Source: Heyndrickxia sporothermodurans (GTDB taxonomy: Bacteria; Bacillota; Bacilli; Bacillales; Bacillaceae_C). Taken from it: DNA of 64,000 nucleotides. This document shows positions 50,601 to 60,671 of this stretch, in pieces. Under the pieces are notes generated by a model. The model was not told the DNA's origin. It did not search any database and saw only the letters and a list, made by a program, of their open reading frames with translations. Each line of letters begins with the position of its first letter. The first letter of the stretch is position 1. The stretch is from the NCBI GenBank assembly GCA_018333075.1, contig BORH01000011.1:90867-154866 (forward strand). The letters run 5' to 3'. Both the position numbers and the translations under genes were made by a program.

Positions 50601-51119
50601 TTGAGAACATTATCTTTGTTAAAAGGGATGCCAGTTTATAATGCAGATGGGCAACATGTTGGAGAGGTTTGTGATCTTGGGATATCTGAACAAGGATATA
50701 TAAAATGCCTTTTACTAAAAGCAAATAAATTATTCAGCAAAATATTTAGGTTGCCAATTGATCAAGTAGAATCCTATGGGGAACACGGAATTGTTTTAAA
50801 GAAAGAGACGACACTTGTAAAATTTAAGACGAACGAGGAAGAACATACCTTATATCACTCAAAACCACTTGTAAGAAAATTAGCTATTTCGAATAGTGGG
50901 GACCAGCTAGGGTTGCTCGAAGACGTATATTTTCAAGAAGAAGTGGGAACAATCGTAGGGTACGAATTAACTGATGGCTTCTTTACAGATATTATTGAAG
51001 GAAAAAAGATTGTACAAACAACTGTACCTCCAAAGTTTGGGAAGGATGCCATCATCGTAGCGGTCAATCAAATGCGAGGTGGCGTATCCTATGATGAAAT
51101 GTCCAAATTGCCAAAGTAA
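50601..51119 (+). CDS. yrrD: PRC-barrel domain protein YrrD
   Basis: 172 aa with two PRC-barrel units (MPVYNADGQHVGEVCDLGI; LAISNSGDQLGLLEDVYF). TTG 50601 follows AAAAGGTGGGGG; the frame extends upstream to 50553 without SD and overlaps the recD2 end. PRC barrels occur in RimM and as sporulation-associated proteins in Bacillus; the exact role is unknown. It overlaps the next small gene by 29 nt in another frame. Confidence 0.85.
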   Translation: MRTLSLLKGMPVYNADGQHVGEVCDLGISEQGYIKCLLLKANKLFSKIFRLPIDQVESYGEHGIVLKKETTLVKFKTNEEEHTLYHSKPLVRKLAISNSGDQLGLLEDVYFQEEVGTIVGYELTDGFFTDIIEGKKIVQTTVPPKFGKDAIIVAVNQMRGGVSYDEMSKLPK

Positions 51120-51279
51120 GGATCTTGGTAAAATTGGCATTAACCAATATTATTGCTGGAATTGCTTTATCGAGTTGTCGATAGCGAAAGAAACCATTTA
51201 TACTCATCAAGTTGAAGAAGATGGAACTCTCAGTTCTTTAGATGATTTGTTTGATGAAGAGTCACGTAGACTAAGCTAA
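51091..51279 (+). CDS. Small zinc-ribbon protein
   Basis: 62 aa. Two CxxC pairs (KCPNCQSK and YYCWNCFIEL) 16 residues apart make a zinc ribbon; an acidic tail follows (DDLFDEESRR). Starts inside yrrD with GAGGTGG 8 nt before ATG 51091 (51094 also possible). Not a named family to me. The overlap implies coupled translation with yrrD. It could be a nucleic-acid or protein-binding partner. Confidence 0.75.
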   Translation: MMKCPNCQSKDLGKIGINQYYCWNCFIELSIAKETIYTHQVEEDGTLSSLDDLFDEESRRLS

Positions 51280-51298
51280 ATGGAAGGGGTGTATTGTT

Positions 51299-51433
51299 TT
51301 GAATAGAACAGTCGTCTCCTTGTTAGGTTTCGGAGCAGGAATTGCAGCAACTGCAATTTCACAACGACAAGGGTATTTTAATAATAGACAAATAAAAAAA
51401 ATGACTAAACGTTTACGTAGAGCATTTAGATAA
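51299..51433 (+). CDS. DUF3918-like mini-protein (YrzQ-like)
   Basis: 44 aa: a hydrophobic Gly/Ala-rich N-terminus (VVSLLGFGAGIAATAIS) and a basic C-terminus (KKMTKRLRRAFR). TTG start with GGAAGGGGTG upstream at normal spacing; a terminator starts at its stop codon. It lies in the same place as yrzQ in B. subtilis. Function unknown; the shape suggests a membrane-associated basic peptide. Confidence 0.75.
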   Translation: MNRTVVSLLGFGAGIAATAISQRQGYFNNRQIKKMTKRLRRAFR

Positions 51434-51436
51434 AAA

Positions 51437-51473
51437 AAAGCTATCCTCTTTTTTTATTGGAGGATAGCTTTTT
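51437..51473 (+). terminator. Terminator after the yrrD cluster
   Basis: Stem AAAAGCTATCCT/AGGATAGCTTTT around a T-rich loop, then T-run. Confidence 0.88.
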
Positions 51474-51538
51474 ATATTTACATCCTTCTCGGATAAAAAT
51501 CTTTCAATCACGAATAATAATGGGAGGAGGGATAGATT

Positions 51539-52615
51539 TTGCGAAAACCCCGTTGGTATTGGCTAATAAATCTTGGTTTTTCTTTATTACTTTTAATTAT
51601 TTTATATTTTTTGCTTTTATTAAAACCATTTTGGCTACCTTTAGTGAAAATTATTTTATCAGCTTTCATTCCACTTTTTATTGCTGCATTTTTTACATAT
51701 TTATTGCACCCAATTGTTGAAAAACTACACGAAAAAGGATTGCATAGAGGACTAGCGATACTTATTATTTATATAATTTTTTTTGGAGGAATCGGTTATA
51801 GTATTTACTTAGGGATTCCAGTATTGATTGAGCAAATCAAAGATTTATCGGACCATATTCCTGAATTTGCAAATAAATATCGCAATTGGATTGAAAATGT
51901 ACATGATTCTACCTCTCGTTGGCCTGATGGCATGAAGGAACAAATTGAACACCGTATTAATAAATTTGAAAAATGGATAAATCATTATTTATCAGGTGCA
52001 ATCAATTCAATTACAAAGATCATTAATTTTATTTTTGTTTTAGCTATCATTCCGTTTCTTTCTTTTTATTTATTGAAGGATATTGAAAAGGTAAAAAAGG
52101 CAGCTTGGTATTTTACACCTAAAAAATGGAGAAATCAGATTATCTTGTTTTTAAAAGATGCTGATGAGTCAATAGGAGGTTATATTCGAGGACAGTTATT
52201 AGTATGTTTAGTCATTGGAATCATATCAACCATTGCTTTTTGGCTTTTAGGAATCAAATATCCAATACTTCTAGGCATTATCATTGGTATTACTGACATT
52301 ATTCCCTATTTTGGACCGATAATAGGTGCTTTACCAGCAGCTATTATTGCTGCTACTATTTCTGTTAAATCTTTAACATATGTGTTAATTATTATTACTG
52401 TCTTACAATTCATTGAAGGAAATATATTATCTCCATTTATAGTAGGAAAATCTTTGCATATGCACCCAGTGTTTATTATTTTATCTTTAACAATTGGAGG
52501 CGAAATTGGAGGAGTAATTGGATTAATTTTAGCCGTACCAGTACTTGCGATATTTAAAGTGGCTATCATTCATGCCAAAAAACATTTTGTGGCAAATATC
52601 CAATCGCGTGATTGA
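51539..52615 (+). CDS. AI-2E family transporter-like membrane protein (YrrI)
   Basis: 358 aa with about eight membrane helices; helices near residues 12-75 at the N-terminus, an extracytoplasmic domain (about 85-150), and a C-terminal bundle with the family block ITDIIPYFGPIIGALPAAI and GNILSPFIVGKSLHMHP. TTG start behind GGGAGGAGGG. The family covers AI-2 exporters and Na+/H+ antiporters, so the substrate is open. It precedes alaS in Bacillus. Confidence 0.9.
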   Translation: MRKPRWYWLINLGFSLLLLIILYFLLLLKPFWLPLVKIILSAFIPLFIAAFFTYLLHPIVEKLHEKGLHRGLAILIIYIIFFGGIGYSIYLGIPVLIEQIKDLSDHIPEFANKYRNWIENVHDSTSRWPDGMKEQIEHRINKFEKWINHYLSGAINSITKIINFIFVLAIIPFLSFYLLKDIEKVKKAAWYFTPKKWRNQIILFLKDADESIGGYIRGQLLVCLVIGIISTIAFWLLGIKYPILLGIIIGITDIIPYFGPIIGALPAAIIAATISVKSLTYVLIIITVLQFIEGNILSPFIVGKSLHMHPVFIILSLTIGGEIGGVIGLILAVPVLAIFKVAIIHAKKHFVANIQSRD

Positions 52616-52699
52616 CAAACGGTATTAAAGTTCCTTATAATTCGACTATAAAGAATAATTAAGGTATTTTCTAAAATATTGTTTGTTATATATTTTAAT

Positions 52700-52957
52700 G
52701 TGAAGAAGGATCAAGTATGTTATAGTCCATCTCGGAGTTATCGTTTAATACAACTCCATCAGAGAGGAATTTCCTAGGCTGAAAGAAATTCTAGATGAAG
52801 GATAACAGAAAGCTAATCTGGAATGCAGGTAAAAACTGCCGTTTTGCCCCGTTAGAGGCACCCAAGAGAAAGACAATACTTAAACTATTGTCTTTAATCA
52901 GGGTGGTACCGCGAGTAAGCCTCTCGTCCCTGTCCAGGGATGAAGGCTTTTTTTATT
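52700..52957 (+). promoter_or_regulatory. T-box leader of alaS (alanine specifier)
   Basis: Riboswitch sensing uncharged tRNA-Ala. AGTA motif near 52714, stem I distal bulge GAGAGGAATTTCC...GGCTGAAAGAAATT, specifier codon GCT (Ala) at 52812-52814, T-box AATCAGGGTGGTACCGCG (52896-52913), and a terminator (CCTCTCGTCCCTG/CAGGGATGAAGG type) ending in a T-run by 52957. Confidence 0.95.
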
Positions 52958-53014
52958 TTTCAAAAGATTAATACGAAATACCTTGAGTATACACAATTTT
53001 AGGAGGGATTAATA

Positions 53015-55648
53015 ATGAAAAAATTAACTGGCGCTCAAATTCGTCAAATGTTTCTAGATTTTTTTGAAGAAAAAGGACATAAAGTGGAACCTAGTGCACC
53101 ATTAGTACCACATGATGATCCATCATTATTATGGATTAATAGTGGAGTTGCGACATTAAAAAAATACTTTGATGGCCGTGTAATTCCTGAAAATCCACGA
53201 ATCACTAATGCACAAAAAGCCATTCGAACAAATGATATTGAAAATGTTGGGAAAACAGCAAGACATCATACGTTTTTTGAAATGTTAGGGAATTTTTCAA
53301 TTGGTGATTATTTTAAAGAAGAAGCCATTGATTGGGCATGGGAATTTTTAACTAGTCCAAAATGGATTGGATTTAATCCTGACAAATTATCTGTTACCAT
53401 CCATCCTGAAGATGATGAAGCACATGAGCTTTGGAATAAAAAAATAGGTATTCCAGAAGAACGAATTATCCGTTTAGAAGAAAATTTTTGGGATATTGGT
53501 GAAGGACCAAGTGGACCAAATACTGAAATTTTCTATGATCGCGGGCCTGAATTCGGCAATGATGAAAATGATCCTGAATTATATCCAGGTGGAGAGAATG
53601 AAAGATATCTTGAGGTTTGGAACCTTGTATTCTCTCAATACAATCATAATCCTGATGGAACTTATACTCCTCTACCTAAGAAAAATATTGATACAGGTAT
53701 GGGATTAGAGAGGATGGCATCGATTGTTCAGGAAGTACCAACTAATTTCGATACGGATTTATTTATGCCAATCATTCAAGAAACTGAAAAGCTATCGGGT
53801 GTAAAATATCGAACAAATATTGAAAATGATGTTGCTTTCAAAGTGATTGCAGACCATATCCGTACAGTATCTTTTGCTATAAGTGATGGAGCACTACCTT
53901 CTAATGAAGGGCGAGGATATGTCTTACGTCGTCTTTTGCGAAGAGCTGTAAGGTATGCAAAAGCAATTAATATTAATGAGCCATTTATGTATAAATTAGT
54001 ACCTGTTGTAGCTAATGTAATGATTGATTTTTATTCTCAAGTAAAAGATAATGCTGAATTTATTCAAAAAGTAGTAAAAAATGAAGAAGAACGTTTTCAT
54101 GAAACATTGCATGAAGGATTAGCAATTCTTACTTCTGTCATAAAAAAAGCAAAAGAGGAAAAATCAGGTATTATTTCTGGGGAAGATGTATTCCGTTTAT
54201 ATGACACATATGGTTTTCCTATTGAATTAACAGAAGAATATGCTGAGGAAGAAGGCTTAAAGGTAGATCATGATGGTTTTGAAAAAGAAATGGAAAATCA
54301 ACGTGAGCGTGCAAGAAAGGCACGACAAGATGTTGGGTCAATGCAGGTTCAAGGTGGCATATTAGGGGATATTAAGGTTGCAAGTGAATTTGTTGGTTAT
54401 GAAAACTTATCAAACCATACAAAAGTATCTGTCATTATTAAAGATGGAGAACTTGTAGAAGAGGCGATTGCAGGAGATGAGATTCAATTTATTCTAGAAC
54501 AAACACCTTTCTATGCTGAAAGTGGTGGACAAATTGCTGATGAAGGTACGGTTACAGCAAAAGGATTGAAAGTAATTGTTAAAGATGTTCAGAAAGCTCC
54601 AAATGGACAGCATTTACAACGAGGAATTATTGAGGAAGGAATTTTTAAACCGAATCAAGAAGTATTAGCAGAAGTAAATGTACAAAGCAGAAATAAAACA
54701 ATTAAAAATCATTCAGCAACCCATCTACTACATCAAGCGTTAAAAGATGTTCTTGGCACACATGTCAATCAAGCAGGTTCATTAGTTGAACCAAATCGAC
54801 TTCGTTTTGACTTCTCACATTTTGGCCAAATAACAACTGAAGAATTAGAAAAAATAGAAGGTATTGTTAACGAAAAAATTTGGGCTAGTATTTCTGTCGT
54901 CATTCAAAATAAAAATTTGGATGAAGCGAAAGCGATGGGAGCTATGGCGTTGTTTGGTGAAAAATATGGCGAAATCGTTCGAGTTGTTTCGATGGGTGAT
55001 TACAGTCTTGAGCTATGTGGAGGTTGTCATGTATCAAATACCTCATCAATAGGAATTTTTAAAATTGTTTCAGAGAGTGGAATTGGTGCAGGTACAAGAC
55101 GAATTGAAGCGGTTACGGGAGAAGCTGCTTATCGTTTAATGAATGAGCAAATTCATCGTTTAAATGAAGCGGCGGAAAAACTGAAATCCAGTCCTAAGGA
55201 TATCATTACACGTGTGGAGAATTTGATTCTAGAAATGAAAGAAATCCAAAGAGAAAATGAATCATTATCTGCAAAGTTATCTAATATTGAAGCGGGAAGC
55301 CTAATAGACCGTGTTCAAGTAATTGATGGTATTAATGTGTTAGCAAGTAAAGTTCAAGGTGTAGATATGAATAATTTAAGAAATATGGTCGATGACTTGA
55401 AACAAAAAATAGAATCAGGTATTGTTGTTATTGGTTCTGTTCAAGATGATAAAGTAAATATAATCGCGGGTGTAACAAAAGATTTAATCGATAAAGGATA
55501 TCATGCTGGTAAATTGGTGAAGGAAGTTGCTTCACGCTGTGGAGGCGGAGGCGGTGGCCGACCAGATATGGCTCAAGCTGGGGGAAAAGATCCCGACAAA
55601 CTCGATTCTGCAATAGATTTTGTTTATGAATGGGTAAAATCCATTTGA
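53015..55648 (+). CDS. alaS: Alanyl-tRNA synthetase
   Basis: 877 aa. Class II catalytic core ([18 protein letters not shown] at the start, [19 protein letters not shown] as motif 2 region). The editing domain has [11 protein letters not shown] near residue 566 and the second zinc pair CGGCH near 668. The C-Ala domain ends [15 protein letters not shown]. It charges tRNA-Ala and clears Ser/Gly mischarging. SD TAGGAGGGATTAATA. Under T-box control. Confidence 0.97.
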   Translation: MKKLTGAQIRQMFLDFFEEKGHKVEPSAPLVPHDDPSLLWINSGVATLKKYFDGRVIPENPRITNAQKAIRTNDIENVGKTARHHTFFEMLGNFSIGDYFKEEAIDWAWEFLTSPKWIGFNPDKLSVTIHPEDDEAHELWNKKIGIPEERIIRLEENFWDIGEGPSGPNTEIFYDRGPEFGNDENDPELYPGGENERYLEVWNLVFSQYNHNPDGTYTPLPKKNIDTGMGLERMASIVQEVPTNFDTDLFMPIIQETEKLSGVKYRTNIENDVAFKVIADHIRTVSFAISDGALPSNEGRGYVLRRLLRRAVRYAKAININEPFMYKLVPVVANVMIDFYSQVKDNAEFIQKVVKNEEERFHETLHEGLAILTSVIKKAKEEKSGIISGEDVFRLYDTYGFPIELTEEYAEEEGLKVDHDGFEKEMENQRERARKARQDVGSMQVQGGILGDIKVASEFVGYENLSNHTKVSVIIKDGELVEEAIAGDEIQFILEQTPFYAESGGQIADEGTVTAKGLKVIVKDVQKAPNGQHLQRGIIEEGIFKPNQEVLAEVNVQSRNKTIKNHSATHLLHQALKDVLGTHVNQAGSLVEPNRLRFDFSHFGQITTEELEKIEGIVNEKIWASISVVIQNKNLDEAKAMGAMALFGEKYGEIVRVVSMGDYSLELCGGCHVSNTSSIGIFKIVSESGIGAGTRRIEAVTGEAAYRLMNEQIHRLNEAAEKLKSSPKDIITRVENLILEMKEIQRENESLSAKLSNIEAGSLIDRVQVIDGINVLASKVQGVDMNNLRNMVDDLKQKIESGIVVIGSVQDDKVNIIAGVTKDLIDKGYHAGKLVKEVASRCGGGGGGRPDMAQAGGKDPDKLDSAIDFVYEWVKSI

Positions 55649-55831
55649 TTCAGATTAAAAGTGTTGTACAATAAATAATAGAAATAGTGCCTTGAAGGGA
55701 ATACAAGTTACCTTCCTCCTAATACATCAAACATTATTCTTATGTGGATAAATGTTTTAAGATTAATTAGTATAAGATATACTAGATGAGAGTAATTGGG
55801 TGAGCTTTTGGTATAGGCACTAAACAAAATT

Positions 55832-55963
55832 ATGCTTGTTTTGAAATATTCTTATCATTTATCTTTTTTAAATGTCTATAACTATTTAAAAGAAAATTTT
55901 CAAGAAGCTATACATGAGAACACAGCCATTATAGGACAAGCTGTAAAGAGAGGTGCTGTATAA
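55832..55963 (+). CDS. Possible small ORF before ireB
   Basis: 43 codons starting [20 protein letters not shown] and ending [11 protein letters not shown]. Its stop overlaps the ireB start as TAATG, a classic coupling arrangement, but no good SD is seen before its ATG. It lies in the 314-nt gap between alaS and ireB, which otherwise shows only A+T-rich sequence and presumably the ireB promoter. Not a family I recognise; it may be non-coding. Confidence 0.3.
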   Translation: MLVLKYSYHLSFLNVYNYLKENFQEAIHENTAIIGQAVKRGAV

Positions 55964-56232
55964 TGAGCTCTTTTGACAAAACCATGCGATTTAACTTTTC
56001 GGAAGAACCCTTTGAGCATGATGTAAAAGAAGTTTTGTTACAGGTATTTGAAGCATTACAAGAAAAAGGATATAATCCGATTAATCAAATCGTAGGTTAC
56101 CTTCTTTCTGGTGATCCAGCTTATATTCCACGTCATCAAGACGCTAGAAATATTATTCGAAAGCTGGAACGTGATGAAATAATTGAAGTATTAGTCAAGT
56201 CATATTTAAAGCAGCATCGTGGGGGATATTAA
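55963..56232 (+). CDS. ireB: IreB-family regulatory phosphoprotein (YrzL, DUF965)
   Basis: 89 aa, full length. Conserved [19 protein letters not shown] start and [22 protein letters not shown]. In Enterococcus IreB is phosphorylated on a threonine near the N-terminus by the PASTA kinase IreK and dampens cephalosporin resistance; Thr residues occur at the matching place. SD GAGAGGTG. Operon with ruvX, which starts at the base after its stop. Confidence 0.93.
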   Translation: MSSFDKTMRFNFSEEPFEHDVKEVLLQVFEALQEKGYNPINQIVGYLLSGDPAYIPRHQDARNIIRKLERDEIIEVLVKSYLKQHRGGY

Positions 56233-56649
56233 TTGAGGACAATGGGTCTTGATGTTGGATCCAAAACAGTTGGAGTGGCAGTTAGTGATGCACTAGGTTG
56301 GACTGCACAAGGAATTGAAACCATTTCAATTGATGAAGATCAAGGGAAATTTGGCTTTGAGCGTGTAGCAGAAATTGCGAGGCAATATGAAGTTGAAAAA
56401 GTAGTAGTAGGACTTCCGAAAAACATGAATAATACGATAGGTCCACGGGGCGAGGCCTCAATAGCATATGCCGAAAAACTAAAAGAAATATTAGAACTAC
56501 CTGTTATTATGTGGGATGAACGCTTAAGTACAAGACAAGCAGAAAGAATTCTTTTAGAAGCAGATGTTAGTCGAAAAAAACGCAAAAAGGTCATTGATAA
56601 AATGGCAGCTATTATGATTTTACAAGGATTTTTGGATAGTCAAAATTAA
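56233..56649 (+). CDS. ruvX: RuvX/YqgF Holliday junction resolvase-like nuclease (YrrK)
   Basis: 138 aa RNase H fold. Catalytic-type acidic residues in [17 protein letters not shown] in [10 protein letters not shown] and D in [15 protein letters not shown] at the end. The family is linked to pre-16S rRNA 5' processing as well as Holliday junction cleavage. TTG start directly follows the ireB stop, with GTGGGGGAT as SD. Confidence 0.94.
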   Translation: MRTMGLDVGSKTVGVAVSDALGWTAQGIETISIDEDQGKFGFERVAEIARQYEVEKVVVGLPKNMNNTIGPRGEASIAYAEKLKEILELPVIMWDERLSTRQAERILLEADVSRKKRKKVIDKMAAIMILQGFLDSQN

Positions 56650-56661
56650 TGAGGTGATAAA

Positions 56662-56949
56662 ATGGAACATGGTGAAAAGCATATTACAGTAATTGATGAA
56701 GAAGGAAACGAACAACTATTTGAAGTTTTATTTACATTTGAATCAGAGGAATTTGGAAAATCATATGTTCTTTATTTTCCAGTAGGTGCTGAGGAAGATG
56801 ATAATGAGGAGATAGAAATCCACGCTTCATCTTTTATTCAAAGTGAAGAAGGACAAGAAGGAGATCTTCAGCCAATTGAAACAGAAGAAGAATGGGATAT
56901 GATTGAAGAAATGTTAAATACTTTTCTTGATGAACAAGAAGAGGAATAA
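56662..56949 (+). CDS. DUF1292 protein (YrzB)
   Basis: 95 aa, strongly acidic, with the DUF1292 pattern [27 protein letters not shown] and a C-terminal [27 protein letters not shown]. Third gene of the ireB-ruvX-yrzB unit found across Firmicutes. Biochemical function unknown. Confidence 0.92.
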   Translation: MEHGEKHITVIDEEGNEQLFEVLFTFESEEFGKSYVLYFPVGAEEDDNEEIEIHASSFIQSEEGQEGDLQPIETEEEWDMIEEMLNTFLDEQEEE

Positions 56950-56964
56950 AAAAATGTTGTTTTC

Positions 56965-56996
56965 ACCTTTCCTGGTGCACAGGAAAGGTTTTTTAT
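56965..56996 (+). terminator. Terminator after yrzB
   Basis: 9-bp stem ACCTTTCCT/AGGAAAGGT, 7-nt loop, T-run. Confidence 0.88.
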
Positions 56997-57141
56997 TAGT
57001 TATTCCAATGAGCATTTTGTTGTAAAAATAAGTAGAAAAAATTGAATGTTATAGTATAATGTACTGGATAAAATAGGTTCCATTAACTATAAAGGGATGG
57101 CACTATTAATTTTTTTTTGAAAGAAAAGGGTGATGAAAAAG

Positions 57142-58278
57142 TTGACTGATAAAAAGAGCAGTAAGGATGAAATATATACTAAATTACTGACTAAAAGTAA
57201 TGAGGCAAAAACCATTCGAAAAATTGTTGCAATAATATCTCTAGTAATCATCTTAATTGTTGCAGGAGTAGCTTTAACTGTTTATTTGTATATTCAATCC
57301 TCCTTAAAACCAGTTGAACCAGAAAATAAAGTAACAAAAAAAGTTGAAATTCCAATTGGATCAACTGTTTCCTCGATAGGCAGTATTTTGGAGGAACAAG
57401 GTATGATTAAAAGTAAAATGATTTTTAAATATTATGTAAAATTAAATAATGAAACAGGGTTTCAAGCGGGAACATATAAACTATCACCCTCAATGAGCCT
57501 AAATCAAATTATTACTCAACTAAAAACTGGGAAAGTAATAAAAGAAGCTAAGCTGAAAATAGCGATTCCTGAAGGTTTGCAACTAACACAAATTGTAAAT
57601 ATTATTTCAAAGCAAACAAAGATTGATAAAAAGGAAATTAATAAAAAACTAAACGATGAAAAATACATTAAAGGTCTAATGAAAAAGTACCCAAATCTCT
57701 TATCTGATAAAATTTTAGAAAAAGATGTATTGCATCCATTAGAAGGATACTTGTTCCCTGCAACATATTCCTTCTATGATGAAAAGCCAACAATTGATCA
57801 GATAATAAACAAAATGCTTATTAAGACAAATTCAATTATTGGAAAATATAAGGAAGACATGCAGAAAAAGAATTTAGATATCCATAAAACGTTGACAATG
57901 GCGTCTTTAATTGAAGAAGAAGCAACGGCAAAAGCAGATAGGCGAAAAATATCCAGTATTTTCTATAACCGTATAGATGCAGGGATGCCGTTACAAACTG
58001 ATCCAACAGTGTTATATTCATTAAAACAGCATAAGAGTAGAGTAACCTATAAAGATTTAGAAGTTGTTTCACCATATAACACGTACAAAGTTCTTGGCTT
58101 ACCTCCAAGTCCAATAGCGAGTGCAGGTGAATCATCCATTGAAGCAGCACTTAAACCTGAAAAAACAGACTATTTATATTTTCTGGCTGCGACAAAAACA
58201 GGTAAAGTGTATTACTCTAAAACATTGTCTGAGCATAATAAGTTAAAAGAAAAATATATATCAAATCCTGAAAAGTAA
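57142..58278 (+). CDS. mltG: Endolytic transglycosylase MltG (YrrL)
   Basis: 378 aa. Cytoplasmic charged N-terminus, one membrane helix (residues about 32-54), an extracellular LysM-like subdomain (KKVEIPIGSTVSSIGSIL onwards) and the catalytic YceG domain with the Glu in MASLIEEEA near residue 255 and QTDPTVLYSL, GLPPSPIASAG. It cuts nascent glycan strands and sets their length. TTG 57142 has the best spacing to AAAGGGTGATG; GTG 57130 and ATG 57133 are inside or too close to the SD. Confidence 0.94.
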   Translation: MTDKKSSKDEIYTKLLTKSNEAKTIRKIVAIISLVIILIVAGVALTVYLYIQSSLKPVEPENKVTKKVEIPIGSTVSSIGSILEEQGMIKSKMIFKYYVKLNNETGFQAGTYKLSPSMSLNQIITQLKTGKVIKEAKLKIAIPEGLQLTQIVNIISKQTKIDKKEINKKLNDEKYIKGLMKKYPNLLSDKILEKDVLHPLEGYLFPATYSFYDEKPTIDQIINKMLIKTNSIIGKYKEDMQKKNLDIHKTLTMASLIEEEATAKADRRKISSIFYNRIDAGMPLQTDPTVLYSLKQHKSRVTYKDLEVVSPYNTYKVLGLPPSPIASAGESSIEAALKPEKTDYLYFLAATKTGKVYYSKTLSEHNKLKEKYISNPEK

Positions 58279-58477
58279 GTTTATTTCTTTATTAGCGTTT
58301 ATGATAAAATTATGCTAAAATAAGAAACGTATTTTTACAGGTGCTTTCTTCAATAGCAGTGTTGTTTATTATAATTTCCAAAAGTGGTTCAAGGATAATA
58401 ATTATGTGTGTTAATCATACAATTTTACTTTATTGAACTAGTCATTACAAAAGCCGAATTGATCACGACAAAACGGT

Positions 58478-58513
58478 AGTAGAAAGCTGTTTTCGGTAGC
58501 TTTCTACTTTTTA
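58478..58513 (+). terminator. Terminator between mltG and trmR
   Basis: 11-bp perfect stem AGTAGAAAGCT/AGCTTTCTACT, 9-nt loop, T-run. Confidence 0.85.
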
Positions 58514-58547
58514 TGTCAGCTCCTTTTCGCTTAGGAGGTAGTATAAA

Positions 58548-59189
58548 TTGAAAGACCGTATTCACTCTTATATTGAATCGTTAATAAAAGAACGAGACTT
58601 GCTTTTTCAAGAAATGGAAAGTTATGCTTCGCTTCATAATGTGCCCATTATGGAATTGTCAGGGATAGAAGTTTTACTTCAATTGTTAAGAATGCAGGAG
58701 CCTAAAAGAATTCTTGAAATTGGAACTGCTATTGGATATTCAGCAATGAGAATGGCTCAAGCTCTTCCAGAAACTGAAATCGTCACAATTGAAAGAGACG
58801 ATGAACGCTATGATCTTGCTATTCAAAACATTACAAAATCCGAATACGCTAGTCAAATTAATATATTAAAGGGCGATGCACTTGACATTTATCAAGAAGT
58901 AAAAGACTTTGGACCGTATGATGCAATCTTTATTGATGCTGCGAAAGGTCAATATATGAAGTTTTTTGAACTTTACACTCCTTTACTATCTACTAATGGT
59001 TATGTATATACGGATAACGTATTATTTAAAGGTTTAGTTACTGAGGAGACAATTGAAAGTAAGCGAATCCGGAATTTGGTCGGAAAAATTAAGAAATATA
59101 ATGAATGGTTAATGAACCATGATCATTATTTAACAACGATTGTTCCTGTTGGAGATGGTTTGGCCATAAGTAAAAAAATGAGTGAATAA
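58548..59189 (+). CDS. trmR: tRNA 5-hydroxyuridine methyltransferase TrmR (YrrM)
   Basis: 213 aa class I SAM-dependent O-methyltransferase. SAM motif ILEIGTAIGYSAMRMA, acidic TIERDDERY, IFIDAAKGQYMKFFELY and YTDNVLFKGLV with metal-site Asp residues as in catechol-type O-methyltransferases. In B. subtilis TrmR methylates 5-hydroxyuridine-34 of tRNA to 5-methoxyuridine. There, the U32-peptidase genes yrrN and yrrO (trhP1/trhP2), which make the hydroxyl group, follow immediately. Here they are absent and udk comes after 63 nt. TTG start with TTAGGAGGTAG upstream. Confidence 0.9.
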   Translation: MKDRIHSYIESLIKERDLLFQEMESYASLHNVPIMELSGIEVLLQLLRMQEPKRILEIGTAIGYSAMRMAQALPETEIVTIERDDERYDLAIQNITKSEYASQINILKGDALDIYQEVKDFGPYDAIFIDAAKGQYMKFFELYTPLLSTNGYVYTDNVLFKGLVTEETIESKRIRNLVGKIKKYNEWLMNHDHYLTTIVPVGDGLAISKKMSE

Positions 59190-59252
59190 TATTAAATTGT
59201 ACAAATCGAGCCTTATTAATAGCTAAAATACGAAAGGGGACCGTCTAAACAA

Positions 59253-59888
59253 ATGAGAAGTAAACCAGCAGTCATCGGTGTTGCAGGTGGATCAGGCTCG
59301 GGAAAAACGAGTGTTACAAATGCTATTTATGATTTCTTTAAAGGGCATTCTATACTTGTATTGGAGCAGGATTATTATTATAAAGATCAAAGTCATTTAC
59401 CTTTTGAAGAAAGATTAAAGACAAACTATGATCATCCTTTAGCATTTGATAATGATCTATTAATAGATCATCTTGAACAGTTAGTACAATTTAAAGCAAT
59501 TGAAAAGCCAGTGTATGATTATACATTACATACACGTTCAGAGAATAAAATAGTAGTTGAACCTAAAGATGTTATAATTTTAGAAGGAATTTTAGTATTA
59601 GAAGATGAAAGATTGCGCAATTTAATGGATATAAAACTTTTTGTTGACACAGATGCTGACTTGAGAATCATGCGTAGAATGCTTCGGGATATTGAAGATC
59701 GTGGCAGGACAATGCATTCTGTCATTGAGCAATATACAAATGTGGTGCGTCCAATGCATAATCAGTTTATTGAACCAACGAAGAGGTACGCTGATGTAAT
59801 TATTCCTGAAGGTGGACAAAATCACGTTGCAATTGATTTAGTTGTAACCAAAATTCAAACAATTCTTGAACAAAAAGCATTTTTGTAA
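59253..59888 (+). CDS. udk: Uridine kinase
   Basis: 211 aa. P-loop [12 protein letters not shown] near residue 10, then [19 protein letters not shown] and [16 protein letters not shown]. Phosphorylates uridine and cytidine for salvage. The GGGGACC sequence is about 13 nt from the ATG, longer than usual, but no other start fits the family N-terminus. A hairpin (AGCGCGCCCTAA/TTAGGACGCGCT, 59922-59947, one mismatch) without T-run follows. Confidence 0.95.
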   Translation: MRSKPAVIGVAGGSGSGKTSVTNAIYDFFKGHSILVLEQDYYYKDQSHLPFEERLKTNYDHPLAFDNDLLIDHLEQLVQFKAIEKPVYDYTLHTRSENKIVVEPKDVIILEGILVLEDERLRNLMDIKLFVDTDADLRIMRRMLRDIEDRGRTMHSVIEQYTNVVRPMHNQFIEPTKRYADVIIPEGGQNHVAIDLVVTKIQTILEQKAFL

Positions 59889-59997
59889 TACGATAGTCTA
59901 GATAATAATTATATATTAATAAGCGCGCCCTAACATTAGGACGCGCTATGATGTATTTTCAAACCTTATACAAATAGAAAATTAGGAGTGAAGGGAT

Positions 59998-60474
59998 TTG
60001 GCTACAGAAAAAGTTTTTCCTATGACACAGGCAGGAAAAGAAAAATTAGAGCAAGAGTTAGAATATTTGAAAACGGTTAAACGTAAAGAAGTTGTTGAAA
60101 GAATAAAAATAGCACGTAGTTTCGGTGATCTATCCGAAAACTCGGAATATGACTCAGCAAAGGAAGAACAAGCATTTGTTGAAGGTCGTGTCACGACTCT
60201 CGAAAACATGATTCGTAATGCTAAAATTATTGAAGATGATGGTTTAAATTCTGATACCGTTACACTTGGTAAATCTGTTACATTCGTAGAGTTACCTGAT
60301 GGTGATGAGGAGACGTACACAATTGTCGGTAGTGCTGAAGCAGATCCATTTGAAGGAAAAATATCAAATGATTCACCAATTGCTAAAAGTCTAATAGGTA
60401 AAAAAGTTAATGAAGAAGTAAGCGTTCAAACACCTGGTGGTGAAATGAAAGTTAGAATCATATCTATAAAATAA
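59998..60474 (+). CDS. greA: Transcription elongation factor GreA
   Basis: 158 aa. N-terminal coiled coil with the acidic tip ([21 protein letters not shown]; the two acidic residues of the tip rescue backtracked RNA polymerase) and a C-terminal FKBP-like domain ([16 protein letters not shown]). TTG start behind AGGAGTGAAGG. Follows udk as in B. subtilis. Confidence 0.96.
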   Translation: MATEKVFPMTQAGKEKLEQELEYLKTVKRKEVVERIKIARSFGDLSENSEYDSAKEEQAFVEGRVTTLENMIRNAKIIEDDGLNSDTVTLGKSVTFVELPDGDEETYTIVGSAEADPFEGKISNDSPIAKSLIGKKVNEEVSVQTPGGEMKVRIISIK

Positions 60475-60482
60475 AAAAATGG

Positions 60483-60520
60483 AAAAAGTCGGATTCCTAT
60501 AATGGAATTCGACTTTTTTG
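60483..60520 (+). terminator. Terminator after greA
   Basis: 15-bp stem AAAAAGTCGGATTCC/GGAATTCGACTTTTT with one G-T pair, 6-nt loop, T-run. Confidence 0.9.
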
Positions 60521-60671
60521 TTATTAATTAAACAATACAATTATCTTTTTAGTTAAGTGTATATTCAGAAGATTTATTAAAGAATTTTAATTTCTCGATT
60601 ATGAATCTTTTTTTAGGTCAAGAATGGTAAGGAGAATTATTTTATTCACAATGAGCTATTGAGGTGACTTG

